This document shows, in pieces, positions 10,405 to 20,125 of a stretch of DNA of 64,000 nt. A program made the translations under genes and the position numbers. Each line of letters starts with the position of its first letter. Within the stretch, counting starts at the first letter, position 1. The DNA comes from an uncultured Ignavibacteria bacterium. GTDB lineage: Bacteria > Bacteroidota > Ignavibacteria > Kapaibacteriales > Kapaibacteriaceae. The stretch spans positions 1-64,000 of the forward strand of contig CAJAIA010000023.1 in the NCBI GenBank assembly GCA_903939735.1, given 5' to 3'. The notes under the pieces are model-generated. The model ran no database searches. It was not told the DNA's origin and was given only the letters and a program-made list of their open reading frames with translations.

Positions 10405-11786
10405 CGTTTACCGACACACGCACCGCATTCGCATCAGGCACTTCATCCGTCAACGATTCAGTTGACGGATTCCTTTCGCGTATTGCCGCGCAGTCGGAAC
10501 TCAACGCCTTCCTCGCAGTTGATACCGACGGTGCGCAACGTCAGGCACTCGAATCCGACGAACGCTACGCATCTGGTCTGCAACGTCCACTCGAAGGCAT
10601 GGTGATCGCTGTCAAAGACAACATTCATGTCAAGGGGCTTCCAACAACGTGCGCATCGCGCATGCTCGAGGGATTCCAGCCTCTGTTCAATGCAACGGTG
10701 ATTGAGCGGCTTATCGACGCAGGTGCGATTTGTATCGGTAAGACGAACATGGATGAATTCGCAATGGGCTCATCCAACGAAACCTCTGCCTTCGGTCCGG
10801 TCCACCACCACCTCGATCATGCACGCGTACCTGGCGGCTCGTCGGGCGGCTCGGCTGTTGCCGCGGCAAGTGGGATGTGTCATGTTTCTCTCGGCTCAGA
10901 TACGGGAGGTTCGATTCGCCAACCTGCTGCATTCTGCGGAACCTTCGGCTTGAAGCCAACCTACGGACGCATGTCGCGCTACGGACTGGTTGCCTTTGCT
11001 TCGTCGCTGGATCAGATCGGACTTTTCTCGACGTCGATCGACGATATGCAGGATGTGTTTTCGGTGATCAGTGGCCACGACCCGATGGACTCAACATCGA
11101 CACAGGGTGCGCCTTGGTCGGTCGGTGAACGTCCGTTGCGCATCGGAGCAATGCCGATGTCACAGCTCACCGGCTGTGATCAACAAATGATCGACGCATA
11201 CAGCGCATATCGTGACGCACTCGCAGCACTAGGTGCGGAGGTGGTTGATATCACTGTACCACACAGTGAAACGTGGATCCCAACGTACTTCATTCTCGCC
11301 ACGGCAGAAGCGTCGAGTAATCTTGCGCGCTTCGACGGCGTGCGCTTCGGATTGCGTGTTGACGCGGAGCATGGCGACATCACAACCGCTTCGCGTACCG
11401 CAGGATTTGGAGCCGAAGTGCAGCGACGCATCATGCTCGGCACGTATGTCCTCTCGAGTGGTTACCACGACGCATACTACACCAAGGCACAGCAGGCGCG
11501 TCGTCGCATCAGCGACGCATATACCGACATCTTTGGTCGGGTAGATCTTCTTGCGATGCCAACCACACCGACAACTGCGTTTGAACGTGGCGCAAAGAAG
11601 GATCCCGTGAGCATGTGGCTCAGTGATTACTTCACGGTTTCGGCCAACATCGCGGGCATTCCTGCGATCAGCCTGCCATTCGGCAGCGACGCAGCCGGAC
11701 TCCCCATCGGGATGCAGCTGCAGGGTCCGATGTGGAGCGATGAACTCTTGATGGCCACTGCTGGACGTCTCGCGCGGACAGCCTAA
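10401..11786 (+). CDS. gatA: Aspartyl/glutamyl-tRNA amidotransferase subunit A
   Basis: GatA is the amidase of GatCAB, which converts mischarged Glu-tRNA(Gln) (or Asp-tRNA(Asn)) to the amide form. The protein has 461 residues. It carries the amidase signature: catalytic Lys in GMVIAVKDNIHV (about residue 70), the Gly/Ser-rich GGSSGGSAVAAASG, and the nucleophilic Ser in SDTGGSIRQPAAF. It starts within an ATGA overlap with the second Tat gene. gatB and gatC are not here. Presence of GatA suggests that at least one of glutaminyl- or asparaginyl-tRNA is made indirectly. Confidence 0.95.
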   Translation: MTFTDTRTAFASGTSSVNDSVDGFLSRIAAQSELNAFLAVDTDGAQRQALESDERYASGLQRPLEGMVIAVKDNIHVKGLPTTCASRMLEGFQPLFNATVIERLIDAGAICIGKTNMDEFAMGSSNETSAFGPVHHHLDHARVPGGSSGGSAVAAASGMCHVSLGSDTGGSIRQPAAFCGTFGLKPTYGRMSRYGLVAFASSLDQIGLFSTSIDDMQDVFSVISGHDPMDSTSTQGAPWSVGERPLRIGAMPMSQLTGCDQQMIDAYSAYRDALAALGAEVVDITVPHSETWIPTYFILATAEASSNLARFDGVRFGLRVDAEHGDITTASRTAGFGAEVQRRIMLGTYVLSSGYHDAYYTKAQQARRRISDAYTDIFGRVDLLAMPTTPTTAFERGAKKDPVSMWLSDYFTVSANIAGIPAISLPFGSDAAGLPIGMQLQGPMWSDELLMATAGRLARTA

Positions 11787-11796
11787 GCGCAGAGTG

Positions 11797-12207
11797 CTAT
11801 TCGTGTCCGACGAACGTAATCGGCACCTGAATCGCCTCCGAAATACTCAGCTTTACCGGACATGTCGTTACCGCATTGGTAAGGATCCGTAGTCCCTCAC
11901 CATCCATCGGCTTCGGCAATCGAATCTCCACCGACAGCCTGCCAATGCGGCGTAGAGGGTCGGCGACCATCTCCTTCTTCACCGTCAGGCGCGTCCCCTC
12001 GAGCTCCCAACCATGCTTGGTTGCAGCCAATCCCACGTAGGTTAGCATACACGATCCCAGCGCCGTCGCCAGAAGATCGGTCGGCGAGAAACTCTCGCCG
12101 CGCCCATGATTATCGACAGGCGCATCAGTAACAAGCGTCGTGCCTGACGGACCGTGCGTTGCGGCACATCGGAGTTGGCCTTCGTAGACAAGTGTCATCT
12201 CAACCAT
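11797..12207 (-). CDS. OsmC/Ohr-family peroxidase-like protein
   Basis: OsmC-type proteins reduce organic peroxides using two cysteines. The 136-residue protein has both: one in [15 protein letters not shown] (near residue 52) and one in [15 protein letters not shown] (near 116). The start ATG at 12207 has a GGGAGG site five bases upstream. It is a single gene converging on gatA and divergent from sucD. The family also includes members of unclear substrate, so the exact thiol chemistry is inferred. Confidence 0.88.
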   Translation of the reverse strand: MVEMTLVYEGQLRCAATHGPSGTTLVTDAPVDNHGRGESFSPTDLLATALGSCMLTYVGLAATKHGWELEGTRLTVKKEMVADPLRRIGRLSVEIRLPKPMDGEGLRILTNAVTTCPVKLSISEAIQVPITFVGHE

Positions 12208-12274
12208 CGAATCCTCCCGTTATAGTCGGTTTTGTCCGTATTTTTGGAGTCTATCCCACAAAGGACAACTCACT

Positions 12275-13192
12275 ATGAGCGTTTTGGTCAACAAGAATTC
12301 CAAGGTCATCGTCCAAGGCATTACCGGCGGCGAAGGAACCTTCCACACATCGCAGATGCTTGCCTACGGTACAAATGTCGTTGGTGGCGTAACACCTGGC
12401 AAGGGTGGCACAATGTACGCCGGGAAGGGCGACGATGCATTCACGCATTCCGTACCAGTGTTCAACACTGTTGCAGATGCTAAGGCCGCAACTGGCTGTG
12501 ATGTATCGATCATCTTCGTGCCGGCTCCAATGGCTGCCGATGCAATCCTCGAAGCAATCGCTTCGGATATCAAGGTGGTTGTCTGCATCACAGAGGGTAT
12601 CCCTGTGAAGGACATGATCCCGGTCCAAGCTGCACTCGAAAACTCGGATGTCCGCCTGATCGGTCCAAACTGCCCTGGCATCATCACTCCAGGCGAATGC
12701 AAGATCGGCATCATGCCAGGCTTCATTTTCACTGGCGGTGGTCCGGTTGGACTTGTGTCGCGCTCTGGAACACTCACGTACGAAGCAGTTCGCCAACTCT
12801 CTGACGTCGGTCTTGGTCAAACAACCTGCATCGGTATCGGTGGCGACCCAATCATTGGTACACGCTTCATCGATGCGATCAAGCTGTTCAATGAGGACCC
12901 AGCAACAGAAGCCATCGTCATGATCGGCGAAATCGGTGGTAACGCCGAAGAAGAAGCTGCGGAGTACATCAAGGAACACGTAAAGAAGCCAGTCGTAGGC
13001 TTCATCGCTGGTCAGACAGCACCTCCGGGACGCCGCATGGGTCACGCAGGCGCGATCATCTCCGGTGGTAAGGGCACAGCGGCTGACAAGATGGCAACGA
13101 TGCGCGCTTGCGGCATCACTGTTGTTGAGTCGCCAGCTACGATCGGCATCACGATGAAGAACCTTCTCGACAGCACAGCTGCGAAGAAGTAA
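12275..13192 (+). CDS. sucD: Succinyl-CoA synthetase (ADP/GDP-forming), alpha subunit
   Basis: The alpha subunit binds CoA and carries the phosphohistidine of succinyl-CoA synthetase in the TCA cycle. The protein has 305 residues. The N-terminal CoA-binding Rossmann segment [14 protein letters not shown], the [20 protein letters not shown] block, and the active-site His in [17 protein letters not shown] (about residue 257) are all intact. The beta subunit gene sucC is not adjacent. ndk follows after 43 bases; both handle nucleoside diphosphates and may be co-expressed. Confidence 0.96.
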   Translation: MSVLVNKNSKVIVQGITGGEGTFHTSQMLAYGTNVVGGVTPGKGGTMYAGKGDDAFTHSVPVFNTVADAKAATGCDVSIIFVPAPMAADAILEAIASDIKVVVCITEGIPVKDMIPVQAALENSDVRLIGPNCPGIITPGECKIGIMPGFIFTGGGPVGLVSRSGTLTYEAVRQLSDVGLGQTTCIGIGGDPIIGTRFIDAIKLFNEDPATEAIVMIGEIGGNAEEEAAEYIKEHVKKPVVGFIAGQTAPPGRRMGHAGAIISGGKGTAADKMATMRACGITVVESPATIGITMKNLLDSTAAKK

Positions 13193-13235
13193 ACCTCAAC
13201 TCGAACATTGTTTAACGAACGAACACACTACTACC

Positions 13236-13664
13236 ATGGCAATCGAACGCACACTCTGCATTATCAAGCCTGACGGCGTCCGCAATCAAAACATCGGCAA
13301 CATCGTTGCGATGATCCAAGCTGCGGGCTTCCGCGTACTTGGCATGAAGCTCACACGCATCTCCCCTGCTGTTGCAGGTGAGTTCTATGGCGTGCACAAG
13401 GAACGTCCGTTCTACGGCGAACTGGTCAACTTCATGTCAAGCGGCGCAATCGTGCCGATTGCACTCGAGAAGGAAAACGCAATCGCTGACTGGCGCGCCC
13501 TGATTGGCTCGACAGACCCAGCCGAAGCAGCTGAAGGCACAATCCGTAAGAAGTACGCAACAAGCAAGGGCGAGAATGCCGTTCACGGTTCCGACTCGGT
13601 TGAAAACGGCGTTAACGAAGTGGCGTTCTTCTTCGCTGAGAGCGAACTGATCAACAACGCCTGA
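13236..13664 (+). CDS. ndk: Nucleoside diphosphate kinase
   Basis: Ndk transfers the gamma-phosphate from ATP to other nucleoside diphosphates through a phosphohistidine. The 142-residue length is normal. Motifs are [12 protein letters not shown] at the N-terminus and the catalytic His in [12 protein letters not shown] (about residue 116). A strong terminator lies 38 bases after the stop, closing the sucD-ndk unit. Confidence 0.96.
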   Translation: MAIERTLCIIKPDGVRNQNIGNIVAMIQAAGFRVLGMKLTRISPAVAGEFYGVHKERPFYGELVNFMSSGAIVPIALEKENAIADWRALIGSTDPAEAAEGTIRKKYATSKGENAVHGSDSVENGVNEVAFFFAESELINNA

Positions 13665-13701
13665 TAACACGAATTCACCTCTTGCGACGTTGGTGATGTA
13701 C

Positions 13702-13726
13702 GACGAGGGCGGCTTCCGCCCTCGTC
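13702..13726 (+). terminator. Rho-independent terminator after ndk
   Basis: An 11-bp perfect GC-rich stem (arm GACGAGGGCGG) with a three-base loop is followed by TTGTTTC. Its position also argues that the next gene starts downstream of it. Confidence 0.85.
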
Positions 13727-13767
13727 TTGTTTCTGGCTGTTTTGTGGTAGATTCCTACGGTTTTTCC

Positions 13768-14739
13768 ATGCGCACGAACATGACACACAGAAGCCTTTTC
13801 TTGAGCACACTCATCGCATTGTGCTTGGTGCCCCTTGCTTCGCACGCACAAGAATCCGCGGTACCGCAGCGGCGTGAATACCGCCTGCAAGCACTCTACC
13901 GCGCGGGCATCGCACAGAACTATGAAGTGATTGAACAAACCACTGTCGAACGCGTTCACAGTGATTCATCCCGTAAGACCTACGAGCGTACGGCTACGTA
14001 TCAAGTAACAGTTCGCTGTATTGAGTCGCTCGACGGAATCGCAAAGCTTGTCGTGAACATCGACTCTCTGGTGTACCGCTTCAAATCAGCTGGCGTCGAG
14101 ATCAATTATGACTCGCAGAAGGACATCACGCCGAAGAATTTTGCTGATCTGAACAACTATGCTGGACCATTGAACCGCACGTATGAACTCACGGTGAGTC
14201 CGTACGGCGAAGTCACGAAGCTCTCTGGCGAACAAATCGACTTCTGGCGCGATTATCTGCAACAGAATGCTGCAGACCTCGACTCAGTAGTCTACACGAT
14301 TTGGATGCAGTCACTCGATCGCGAAAATCTCTTGCAGTACGGCGATCTTCAGAAGCGTGTGATTCCAGGAACACGCAAGGGTGTCGACTCCACATGGCGC
14401 CACGCCTTCACATCACGCATTGATGGCGTTGTGTACGAAGGCAACGTCACGTCGCGTCTTGCAAGCTTCACTGGTGGTCTCTACAGCATCATCACAAAGG
14501 ATACGCTCAAGGCTCGTGCTCAGCAGCCGATCCACGTCTACGGCATTCCATACGTGAGCAATGTGCGTGACGGTGGCGCGGTGATCGACAATGAAGTTCT
14601 GCTGACCGCAAACGGTACGATCAACGAGGTCAAGCATGTTTCGAAGAGCTGGTTCCGTGGCGTGGTAAAGACTGAACTGTTCACGCACAACGTCACAACA
14701 ACGACGATGTGGAAACTCACGGGTCAGTATCAATGGTGA
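13768..14739 (+). CDS. Exported protein of unknown function (first of a coupled pair)
   Basis: The 323-residue protein starts with a signal peptide (hydrophobic FLSTLIALCLVPLASHA, cleavage before QES). The rest is beta-rich with phrases such as YRLQALYRAGIAQNYE, TYELTVSPYGEVTKLSG and KTYERTATYQVTV. The layout (repeated 'conversion' strands, then a SPYGEVTKLSG-like turn) resembles bacterial exported DUF6263-type proteins; that is a resemblance, not an assignment. The start at 13768 is chosen because the ndk terminator ends at 13726 and the signal peptide begins here. Its stop overlaps the next gene's ATG (ATGGTGA), so the pair is translationally coupled. Confidence 0.75.
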   Translation: MRTNMTHRSLFLSTLIALCLVPLASHAQESAVPQRREYRLQALYRAGIAQNYEVIEQTTVERVHSDSSRKTYERTATYQVTVRCIESLDGIAKLVVNIDSLVYRFKSAGVEINYDSQKDITPKNFADLNNYAGPLNRTYELTVSPYGEVTKLSGEQIDFWRDYLQQNAADLDSVVYTIWMQSLDRENLLQYGDLQKRVIPGTRKGVDSTWRHAFTSRIDGVVYEGNVTSRLASFTGGLYSIITKDTLKARAQQPIHVYGIPYVSNVRDGGAVIDNEVLLTANGTINEVKHVSKSWFRGVVKTELFTHNVTTTTMWKLTGQYQW

Positions 14740-15785
14740 GAGCCGTCGCTCGGGGAGCCCTTGTTTCCATCGTCGCACTCGCGATGTGGTCGTGCTCCCC
14801 CGATGATACACCGCGTGACGCCGACACTGCTCCATCTGCTGCGGCTGTTACTGCCGCTGATACCGCACAAGCGGAGTCGCTCCCGCTTCGTGACATTACG
14901 CTGGATACGTTTGCCGTACGCTACCGCAAAGGCGATGTCTTGCGCTATCGCGTAACGCAGTCCTCCGAAGCCACACAGGATTCAACGATTGCGCAGCAGC
15001 GCAGCTCGCACGTGTATACCAAGACCGTTCGGGAAGTTCATCCCGATGGGACGTTTACCGTGGCAATGCGCTTCGATTCAATACGCGTCAACTTCACAGC
15101 ACGCAACCGTTCAACTGGCGCGGCAATGTTGAGCAAGTCCTACTCGTCGTCGGATTCGGCACAACGCGCAAGTCCGGAGTTCATCCAGTACAACGCGCTG
15201 CTCGGAGAAGACGTCGATCTCGTGATCGATCATCGTGGCGGCATCGTCCGCGTGGGCAATGTGTCGAAGATCGTTAATCAGCTGCTAAAGAGTCTCGGTC
15301 AGAACCCTCCGCCGTCGGCGTCGGCACAGCTCACCGCACAGGTGCAGAGCGCTATCTATGGGGCGTTTCACGGACAAGAGATCATCCCGTTTCCAGCGGG
15401 CCGACTTGATTCGACAGGACGCTGGACGAACGCAATGACAACGCCGATTGCCGAACTCTTCACCGTTGCGACGAAGGCCACATACCAAGTAACTGCAGTC
15501 AAGAAGATCCGCACGCATCGCATTGCGACTATTGATGCGCAGGTGACGGGCTCAATGAATGTGCGCCCCCTGCCGCGCGAAGCTGGCATTGCGGTTACGA
15601 TCGACAAGTCGGCAATCACCGGATCCTCCGACGCATTGCTTGATGTCGATGGTGGTTACACGATTTCAAAAAAGAACACAATCTCGATGAATGTTACAGC
15701 CACTGTTCGCGGGGGTCCGCGCAGTGAGCGTCAAACTGTCTCGATGTCGCAAACAATGCGATACGAGATCGAACTCCTTCCGTAG
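14733..15785 (+). CDS. Probable lipoprotein of unknown function (second of a coupled pair)
   Basis: The 350-residue protein has a hydrophobic N-terminus ending in a Cys (LAMWSCSPDD), an atypical lipobox, and then an Ala/Asp/Thr-rich linker. The body (KGDVLRYRVTQSSEATQDS, LVIDHRGGIVRVGNVSKI) has the same general plan as the preceding gene: an exported beta-rich domain with a 'D-x-R/G-G' turn in mid-protein. The two may therefore be distant paralogues. The ATG at 14733 overlaps the previous stop. The following sensor-like gene starts six bases after it. A cell-envelope location is likely; function is not recognised. Confidence 0.7.
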   Translation: MVRAVARGALVSIVALAMWSCSPDDTPRDADTAPSAAAVTAADTAQAESLPLRDITLDTFAVRYRKGDVLRYRVTQSSEATQDSTIAQQRSSHVYTKTVREVHPDGTFTVAMRFDSIRVNFTARNRSTGAAMLSKSYSSSDSAQRASPEFIQYNALLGEDVDLVIDHRGGIVRVGNVSKIVNQLLKSLGQNPPPSASAQLTAQVQSAIYGAFHGQEIIPFPAGRLDSTGRWTNAMTTPIAELFTVATKATYQVTAVKKIRTHRIATIDAQVTGSMNVRPLPREAGIAVTIDKSAITGSSDALLDVDGGYTISKKNTISMNVTATVRGGPRSERQTVSMSQTMRYEIELLP

Positions 15786-15790
15786 AGCGT

Positions 15791-18301
15791 ATGCCGAAGC
15801 AAAAGGTTGATCTTCGAACTGTCTTTCAACCCAGCGACTCAATCATCTTCTTGGTGATGGCCGTTGGATTGTTCATTGCGATCTATCTCGACGAGATGGC
15901 GGTGCGCCTGATTGGCATCTGCATTTCGATCCTGGGTGGCGTTGCGTTGTTCATGATTGTATCTCCTCGTCTTACCGACCTGCAGATCATTGCTCCAATT
16001 CGTCCGTCGCAAACGCCGGACCTAGGCTCGCGCATTGTAACAGACGGGAAGAAGACATCGCAGACGTTCGATCCCGATGCCTATCGCAACTCCTTCGGTC
16101 TTGTTGAAGGGGGCGAAACAACCTACGTTGATGAGAAGCAGATTGATTTGTTTGAGGGGCATACAGACCTCGTTCAACGCCCAGCCATCGACCCTCCTGC
16201 TCCAGTGGTTCGCCCGGTGCAAGATCAAGCGCCGAAGGCTCCACAGTTCATCGAGCACACCGACGCTGAGTCGAGCATTCGCATCCTTGGCACAAAGAAG
16301 TCGAAGCCGTCTGCCGCACCGAAACTTGTAAGCGAGCTGCGCCAGGAACACCGCAAGAATGCTGAGCTGAATCCACCTGTGCCGTTGGAAGAATCAACGT
16401 TCTCATCAACGACGGCAACAATTACGGGTCCGGTTACCGACGAGATTCATCTCTCGGAAGACGTTGTTGTTCGCCCACGATCAAAGTCACGTCCGATACC
16501 TGCTCCAGAACCCGAAGTGGTCGAACAGACCGAGGAGCCAGCTGCTATCACAATCGATGCGAACACCGAAGAAGACATGGGTTCGGAGCTGATAGCATCC
16601 GAGCCGTCGCACGACGATGTGGTCGCTGAGGAAGTGCCTGATGCTGCGGCACCTGAGGCAGTTGAGGTAATCGAAGTAGCTGAAGTAGCTGAAGCCTCCG
16701 AAGCAGTCGAGGTGGTCGACGCGCCTGTGCGTACAGGCGACGATATCTCCGATCTCGTAAGCGAGACATCGAAGCCGCGCGAAACATCACGTCGTTCTCC
16801 CGCGGTTTCATTGGCAACATTTGTCAATGACGACGAAGAAGATCTCACATCGCAAGAACCGCGTCGTGAGTTCGACTTCCTGCTCAACCGCGTGTTGATG
16901 GTGATCCGGTCGGCAACGAACGCCCGCACGGCAGCCTTCCTGTGGGTGAATAGTGAGCGTCAGCAACTTGTGGTTGAAGCAAAGATCACGGAAGCTGAAA
17001 GCGAGTTCACGCAGGAGCGAAAGATTCCAATGGGTGCCGACGCGGTGAGTCAGATCGCACGTGAGGGTCGCCCAGAGATCATCACGCAGATCAGCTCTAC
17101 GGCTGAGCTCGACCTTCTCCCGTACTACGTGAAGTCTGCACAGACAATCTCATTCATCGGCGTACCGGTGTACTACGGTGGTAACGTCGTCGGCATTCTC
17201 TGCGCGGATTCAAAGATCGAAGATGCATACTCCGATATCACGGTTGGCTTCTTCGGACAGTTTACGAAGCTGATTTCGGGCTTGGTCTCGTCGTACACAA
17301 CGCGCTACGATCTGATGCAGGCGTCAAGCGTCGTTGAAGCGACACGTCAGTTCCGTGAGCACATGGGTGGCACACCGACGAACGGACAGCAGATTGTGCG
17401 TGCGCTGTTTGCAACGCTGATCCAGCACATGGACATCAGCCGCATTGGCGTGGTCACGTTCAATCGTGAAGTTGGCGCATGGACACTCACAGATGCACGC
17501 TCTGCTCTGGATGACGGGTATCGTCAGAACGTCGGCGTATCTGTTGATCTTACAACGACCGCTGTCGGCGAAGCAATTCAGAATGCAACAGCAGTCGTTC
17601 GTTCGGCCGACGACGAAGGCATGCGCGTGTTGGCAAATGAACCATCGCTTGAGGTTGGTCAGTTCGTTGCCGTACCACTCTCGACAGCATCGGAATCCTA
17701 CGGCGCGCTCTTTATCGAAAACGTTGTAGCTCCTCTCGCACAACAGGAAGTTGCGCTTGCCGCAGCCATGGCTGAACAAGCTGGTGCATTGTTTGATCAG
17801 CTCCGCAAGGAAGAGGATCTCCGCACAGCTGCGCTGCTGGATCACGGCACTGGCGTCCTGAATCAACAAGGCTTCGAGATGCGCGTCCGCGAGGAGTTCG
17901 CACGTGCCGTCGACTATAACATCCCGCTCACGCTGTGCATTGTGAATCTCGATCCATCACGCGCTTCTGCTGAGCAGCGCGAACATGCCATCCTGCACGT
18001 TCTGCGTATGATGAAGCAGCAGCTTCGCGAGTACGACATCCTTGCTCGCCTTGATGCCGACCACCTCGCACTTGGTCTGGTTGGCTACAAGTCACAGGAA
18101 GCGCACAACTGGACGGAGACGATGCGTCGAGACATTGCCAGCACACCTGTCGATGTTGATGGCAAGCGTATGTCCTTCACCGTATCGATCGGCCTTGCAC
18201 AGGCGGAACCACGTGAGACGTGGGATGATTTGATCGCGCATTCACATGCTGCGTTAGATGTGAGCCGTCGATCAGGAAATCGCGTTACTGTCTTCGCGTA
18301 A
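15791..18301 (+). CDS. Membrane-anchored GAF protein with degenerate GGDEF domain
   Basis: The protein has 836 residues. It has two membrane segments at the N-terminus (about 14-58), a long Glu/Ala/Val-rich acidic linker (about 60-345), two GAF-like regions (about 350-500 and 530-670), and a C-terminal domain of diguanylate-cyclase fold. That domain is recognised by LLDHGTGVLNQQGFEMRV, then RLDADHLALGLVG near residue 753, then the typical end SFTVSIGLAQ. In an active cyclase the RLDADH position would read R-x-G-G-D-E-F. Here both glycines and the Glu are lost, so catalysis is unlikely. A role as a receptor or scaffold responding to a ligand at the GAF domains is inference. Confidence 0.82.
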   Translation: MPKQKVDLRTVFQPSDSIIFLVMAVGLFIAIYLDEMAVRLIGICISILGGVALFMIVSPRLTDLQIIAPIRPSQTPDLGSRIVTDGKKTSQTFDPDAYRNSFGLVEGGETTYVDEKQIDLFEGHTDLVQRPAIDPPAPVVRPVQDQAPKAPQFIEHTDAESSIRILGTKKSKPSAAPKLVSELRQEHRKNAELNPPVPLEESTFSSTTATITGPVTDEIHLSEDVVVRPRSKSRPIPAPEPEVVEQTEEPAAITIDANTEEDMGSELIASEPSHDDVVAEEVPDAAAPEAVEVIEVAEVAEASEAVEVVDAPVRTGDDISDLVSETSKPRETSRRSPAVSLATFVNDDEEDLTSQEPRREFDFLLNRVLMVIRSATNARTAAFLWVNSERQQLVVEAKITEAESEFTQERKIPMGADAVSQIAREGRPEIITQISSTAELDLLPYYVKSAQTISFIGVPVYYGGNVVGILCADSKIEDAYSDITVGFFGQFTKLISGLVSSYTTRYDLMQASSVVEATRQFREHMGGTPTNGQQIVRALFATLIQHMDISRIGVVTFNREVGAWTLTDARSALDDGYRQNVGVSVDLTTTAVGEAIQNATAVVRSADDEGMRVLANEPSLEVGQFVAVPLSTASESYGALFIENVVAPLAQQEVALAAAMAEQAGALFDQLRKEEDLRTAALLDHGTGVLNQQGFEMRVREEFARAVDYNIPLTLCIVNLDPSRASAEQREHAILHVLRMMKQQLREYDILARLDADHLALGLVGYKSQEAHNWTETMRRDIASTPVDVDGKRMSFTVSIGLAQAEPRETWDDLIAHSHAALDVSRRSGNRVTVFA

Positions 18302-18317
18302 TCGCGAGCCCCTTACA

Positions 18318-19199
18318 TCAGTCGTTGTCGGGTCCGGCCGTAGAAAAGCGGACGATCACCGGACAATGATCGCTGACGGCATCAGCCATTTGCGGCTGCA
18401 GAAACGCTCGCGTGTTTTCCATGCGCTCCGAGCCCTTCATCACGCGTTGATGTGCCGACGACGACACAACGACATGATCAATCGTTGTCCAGTTGTCGTT
18501 CTTGCAGCTCTTCAGTGCGCCGGTGAGAAACTGCATCGACTGGCTTTCAAGCAGCGGCGTGAGCGTCGCATTCTGGCGACGGGACGTGAAGTCGTTAAAG
18601 TCGCCGACGATGATGACGTCGCGTTCTTTTCCTGCGGCGATCACCGAATCCGACCAGCGCTTCAACAATGCCACCTGCTCTGTACGTATCTGTCGCGATT
18701 CGTCGCGTAGTTGGTTTGTGCTGTCGTGACGTGATGTGCTCTTGAGATGCACAACCATCATCACCCAGTCGAACGAGCCCTTTGTGCAGCGCACAATATA
18801 GCCGGGGCGTAAGCCTCGGCGTCCAAGCGTTAATGCATCATAGGTACCGAGCTGTTGCACGTCAACGTCGTTACGCACGATGAGTCCAACGTTCTGCTTG
18901 ATACCGGCATCTGTCAGGTAGCCCTTGTATCCATCGAGGTACCGTGTCACGCGGCGGAGGGCAGCGTCGTTCTCAACCTCCTGCACTCCAAGCACATCAG
19001 CGCCGGTTCGCGAAATCACATCGGCAATCAGTAAACACTCCTGATCGGTGCGCGGCTTCGTGTCCGACGCACCATCGCCCAGCCATTCGATATTGAATGT
19101 TCCGATCGTCACCGTTGTGTCAGGTGCGCCCTGCGGCGTCTGGCATGCAACAATTAGCGTGCACAACCACGCACCAGCAATCAATCGGATGTTCTTCAT
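18318..19199 (-). CDS. Endonuclease/exonuclease/phosphatase-family lipoprotein
   Basis: The 293-residue protein has a lipoprotein signal peptide with lipobox LIVAC (Cys at residue 19). The EEP fold follows: TIGTFNIEWLGDG with its metal-binding Asn and Glu, LGVQEVEN, VGDFNDF, and the terminal SDHCPVIVRF with the catalytic Asp-His. It is probably a nuclease or phosphodiesterase held on the periplasmic or outer surface. The substrate is unknown. Its start overlaps the stop of the proline dehydrogenase gene by one base (TAATG). Confidence 0.88.
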   Translation of the reverse strand: MKNIRLIAGAWLCTLIVACQTPQGAPDTTVTIGTFNIEWLGDGASDTKPRTDQECLLIADVISRTGADVLGVQEVENDAALRRVTRYLDGYKGYLTDAGIKQNVGLIVRNDVDVQQLGTYDALTLGRRGLRPGYIVRCTKGSFDWVMMVVHLKSTSRHDSTNQLRDESRQIRTEQVALLKRWSDSVIAAGKERDVIIVGDFNDFTSRRQNATLTPLLESQSMQFLTGALKSCKNDNWTTIDHVVVSSSAHQRVMKGSERMENTRAFLQPQMADAVSDHCPVIVRFSTAGPDND

Positions 19200-20101
19200 T
19201 ATCGTCCTGTGAGTACAGCCTTGGCGATGTATCCGGCAACCTTTGGATTTTCCTTTAGTCGGCGCGTTGAATAACCATACCAGTCTTCGCCGAACGGCAC
19301 ATAGATCCGAACACCATGACCATTCTTGAGCAGTGCATCACGGCGGTCTTCACGAACGCCGAGCAGCATCTGAAACTCGTAGCGCGAGGCATCACATCCA
19401 CGCTCGCGAACTTGGCGTTCAGCGTCGACGATCAATTCTTCATCGTGCGTTGCGATGTGTGTGCGACCTTCTGCGGAGAGCAGGATGCCAAGCAGCTTCT
19501 TGTAGTTGGCGCGTACTTCATCCGGATCTTGAAACGCGTGCTCAGCAGACTCAACGTAGATCCCCTTGCAGAGACGAACTGATGGAGCAAACTCCAGCAG
19601 CGAGCGAATATCAGCTTCTGAGCGGCGGAGGTAGGCTTGAATCACAACCCCGACATTCGATTTTCCTTCGCGGCGGAGGCGGCGATAGAACTCGAGCGTA
19701 ACGTCGGTATACGGCGTGTTCTCCATGTCCATGCGCACGAAGATTCCATGCGTCGCTGCCATGTCAACCAACGACACCAGGTTCTGATAGGCAAACTCAT
19801 GGTCGATGTCGAGTCCGAGCGAGGTGAGCTTCACACTCAGGTACGCCGACAACCCATGTTGATGAATCGCACCGATCACAGATGCTTGCGTTGCGGTCTC
19901 GTGCAATGCGCGTTCCCGCGACTCCACAAACTCGCCAAGCACGTCGATTGTCGACGTTGCACCCTTCGCCATCAATTCCTTTGTCACGCGTACAGCATCA
20001 ACGAGTTGTGGCCCAGCGATGTATCGCTGAGCCACGATTCGAACAATGCTCTTCGGGATGACTGGAAGACTGGCAACAACGAGGCTATTGAACAGACTCA
20101 C
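19199..20101 (-). CDS. Proline dehydrogenase (monofunctional, FAD-dependent)
   Basis: This enzyme oxidises proline to pyrroline-5-carboxylate and passes electrons to the respiratory chain. The 300-residue length fits monofunctional ProDH. Matching segments are VRMDMENTPYTD, GVVIQAYLRRSEADI, LCKGIYVESAEHAF, THIATHDEEL, and the substrate-binding C-terminal YSTRRLKENP. The start is a GTG at 20101, with GAAGGAAG upstream. The dehydrogenase for the next step is not adjacent. The coupled EEP lipoprotein is an odd partner. Confidence 0.92.
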   Translation of the reverse strand: MSLFNSLVVASLPVIPKSIVRIVAQRYIAGPQLVDAVRVTKELMAKGATSTIDVLGEFVESRERALHETATQASVIGAIHQHGLSAYLSVKLTSLGLDIDHEFAYQNLVSLVDMAATHGIFVRMDMENTPYTDVTLEFYRRLRREGKSNVGVVIQAYLRRSEADIRSLLEFAPSVRLCKGIYVESAEHAFQDPDEVRANYKKLLGILLSAEGRTHIATHDEELIVDAERQVRERGCDASRYEFQMLLGVREDRRDALLKNGHGVRIYVPFGEDWYGYSTRRLKENPKVAGYIAKAVLTGR

Positions 20102-20125
20102 GTCGTCACTTCCTTCAGTAAATGA

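Noticed and set aside
12251-13045. 264-codon minus-strand frame
   Set aside because: Antisense to sucD, whose motifs and codon pattern are unambiguous.
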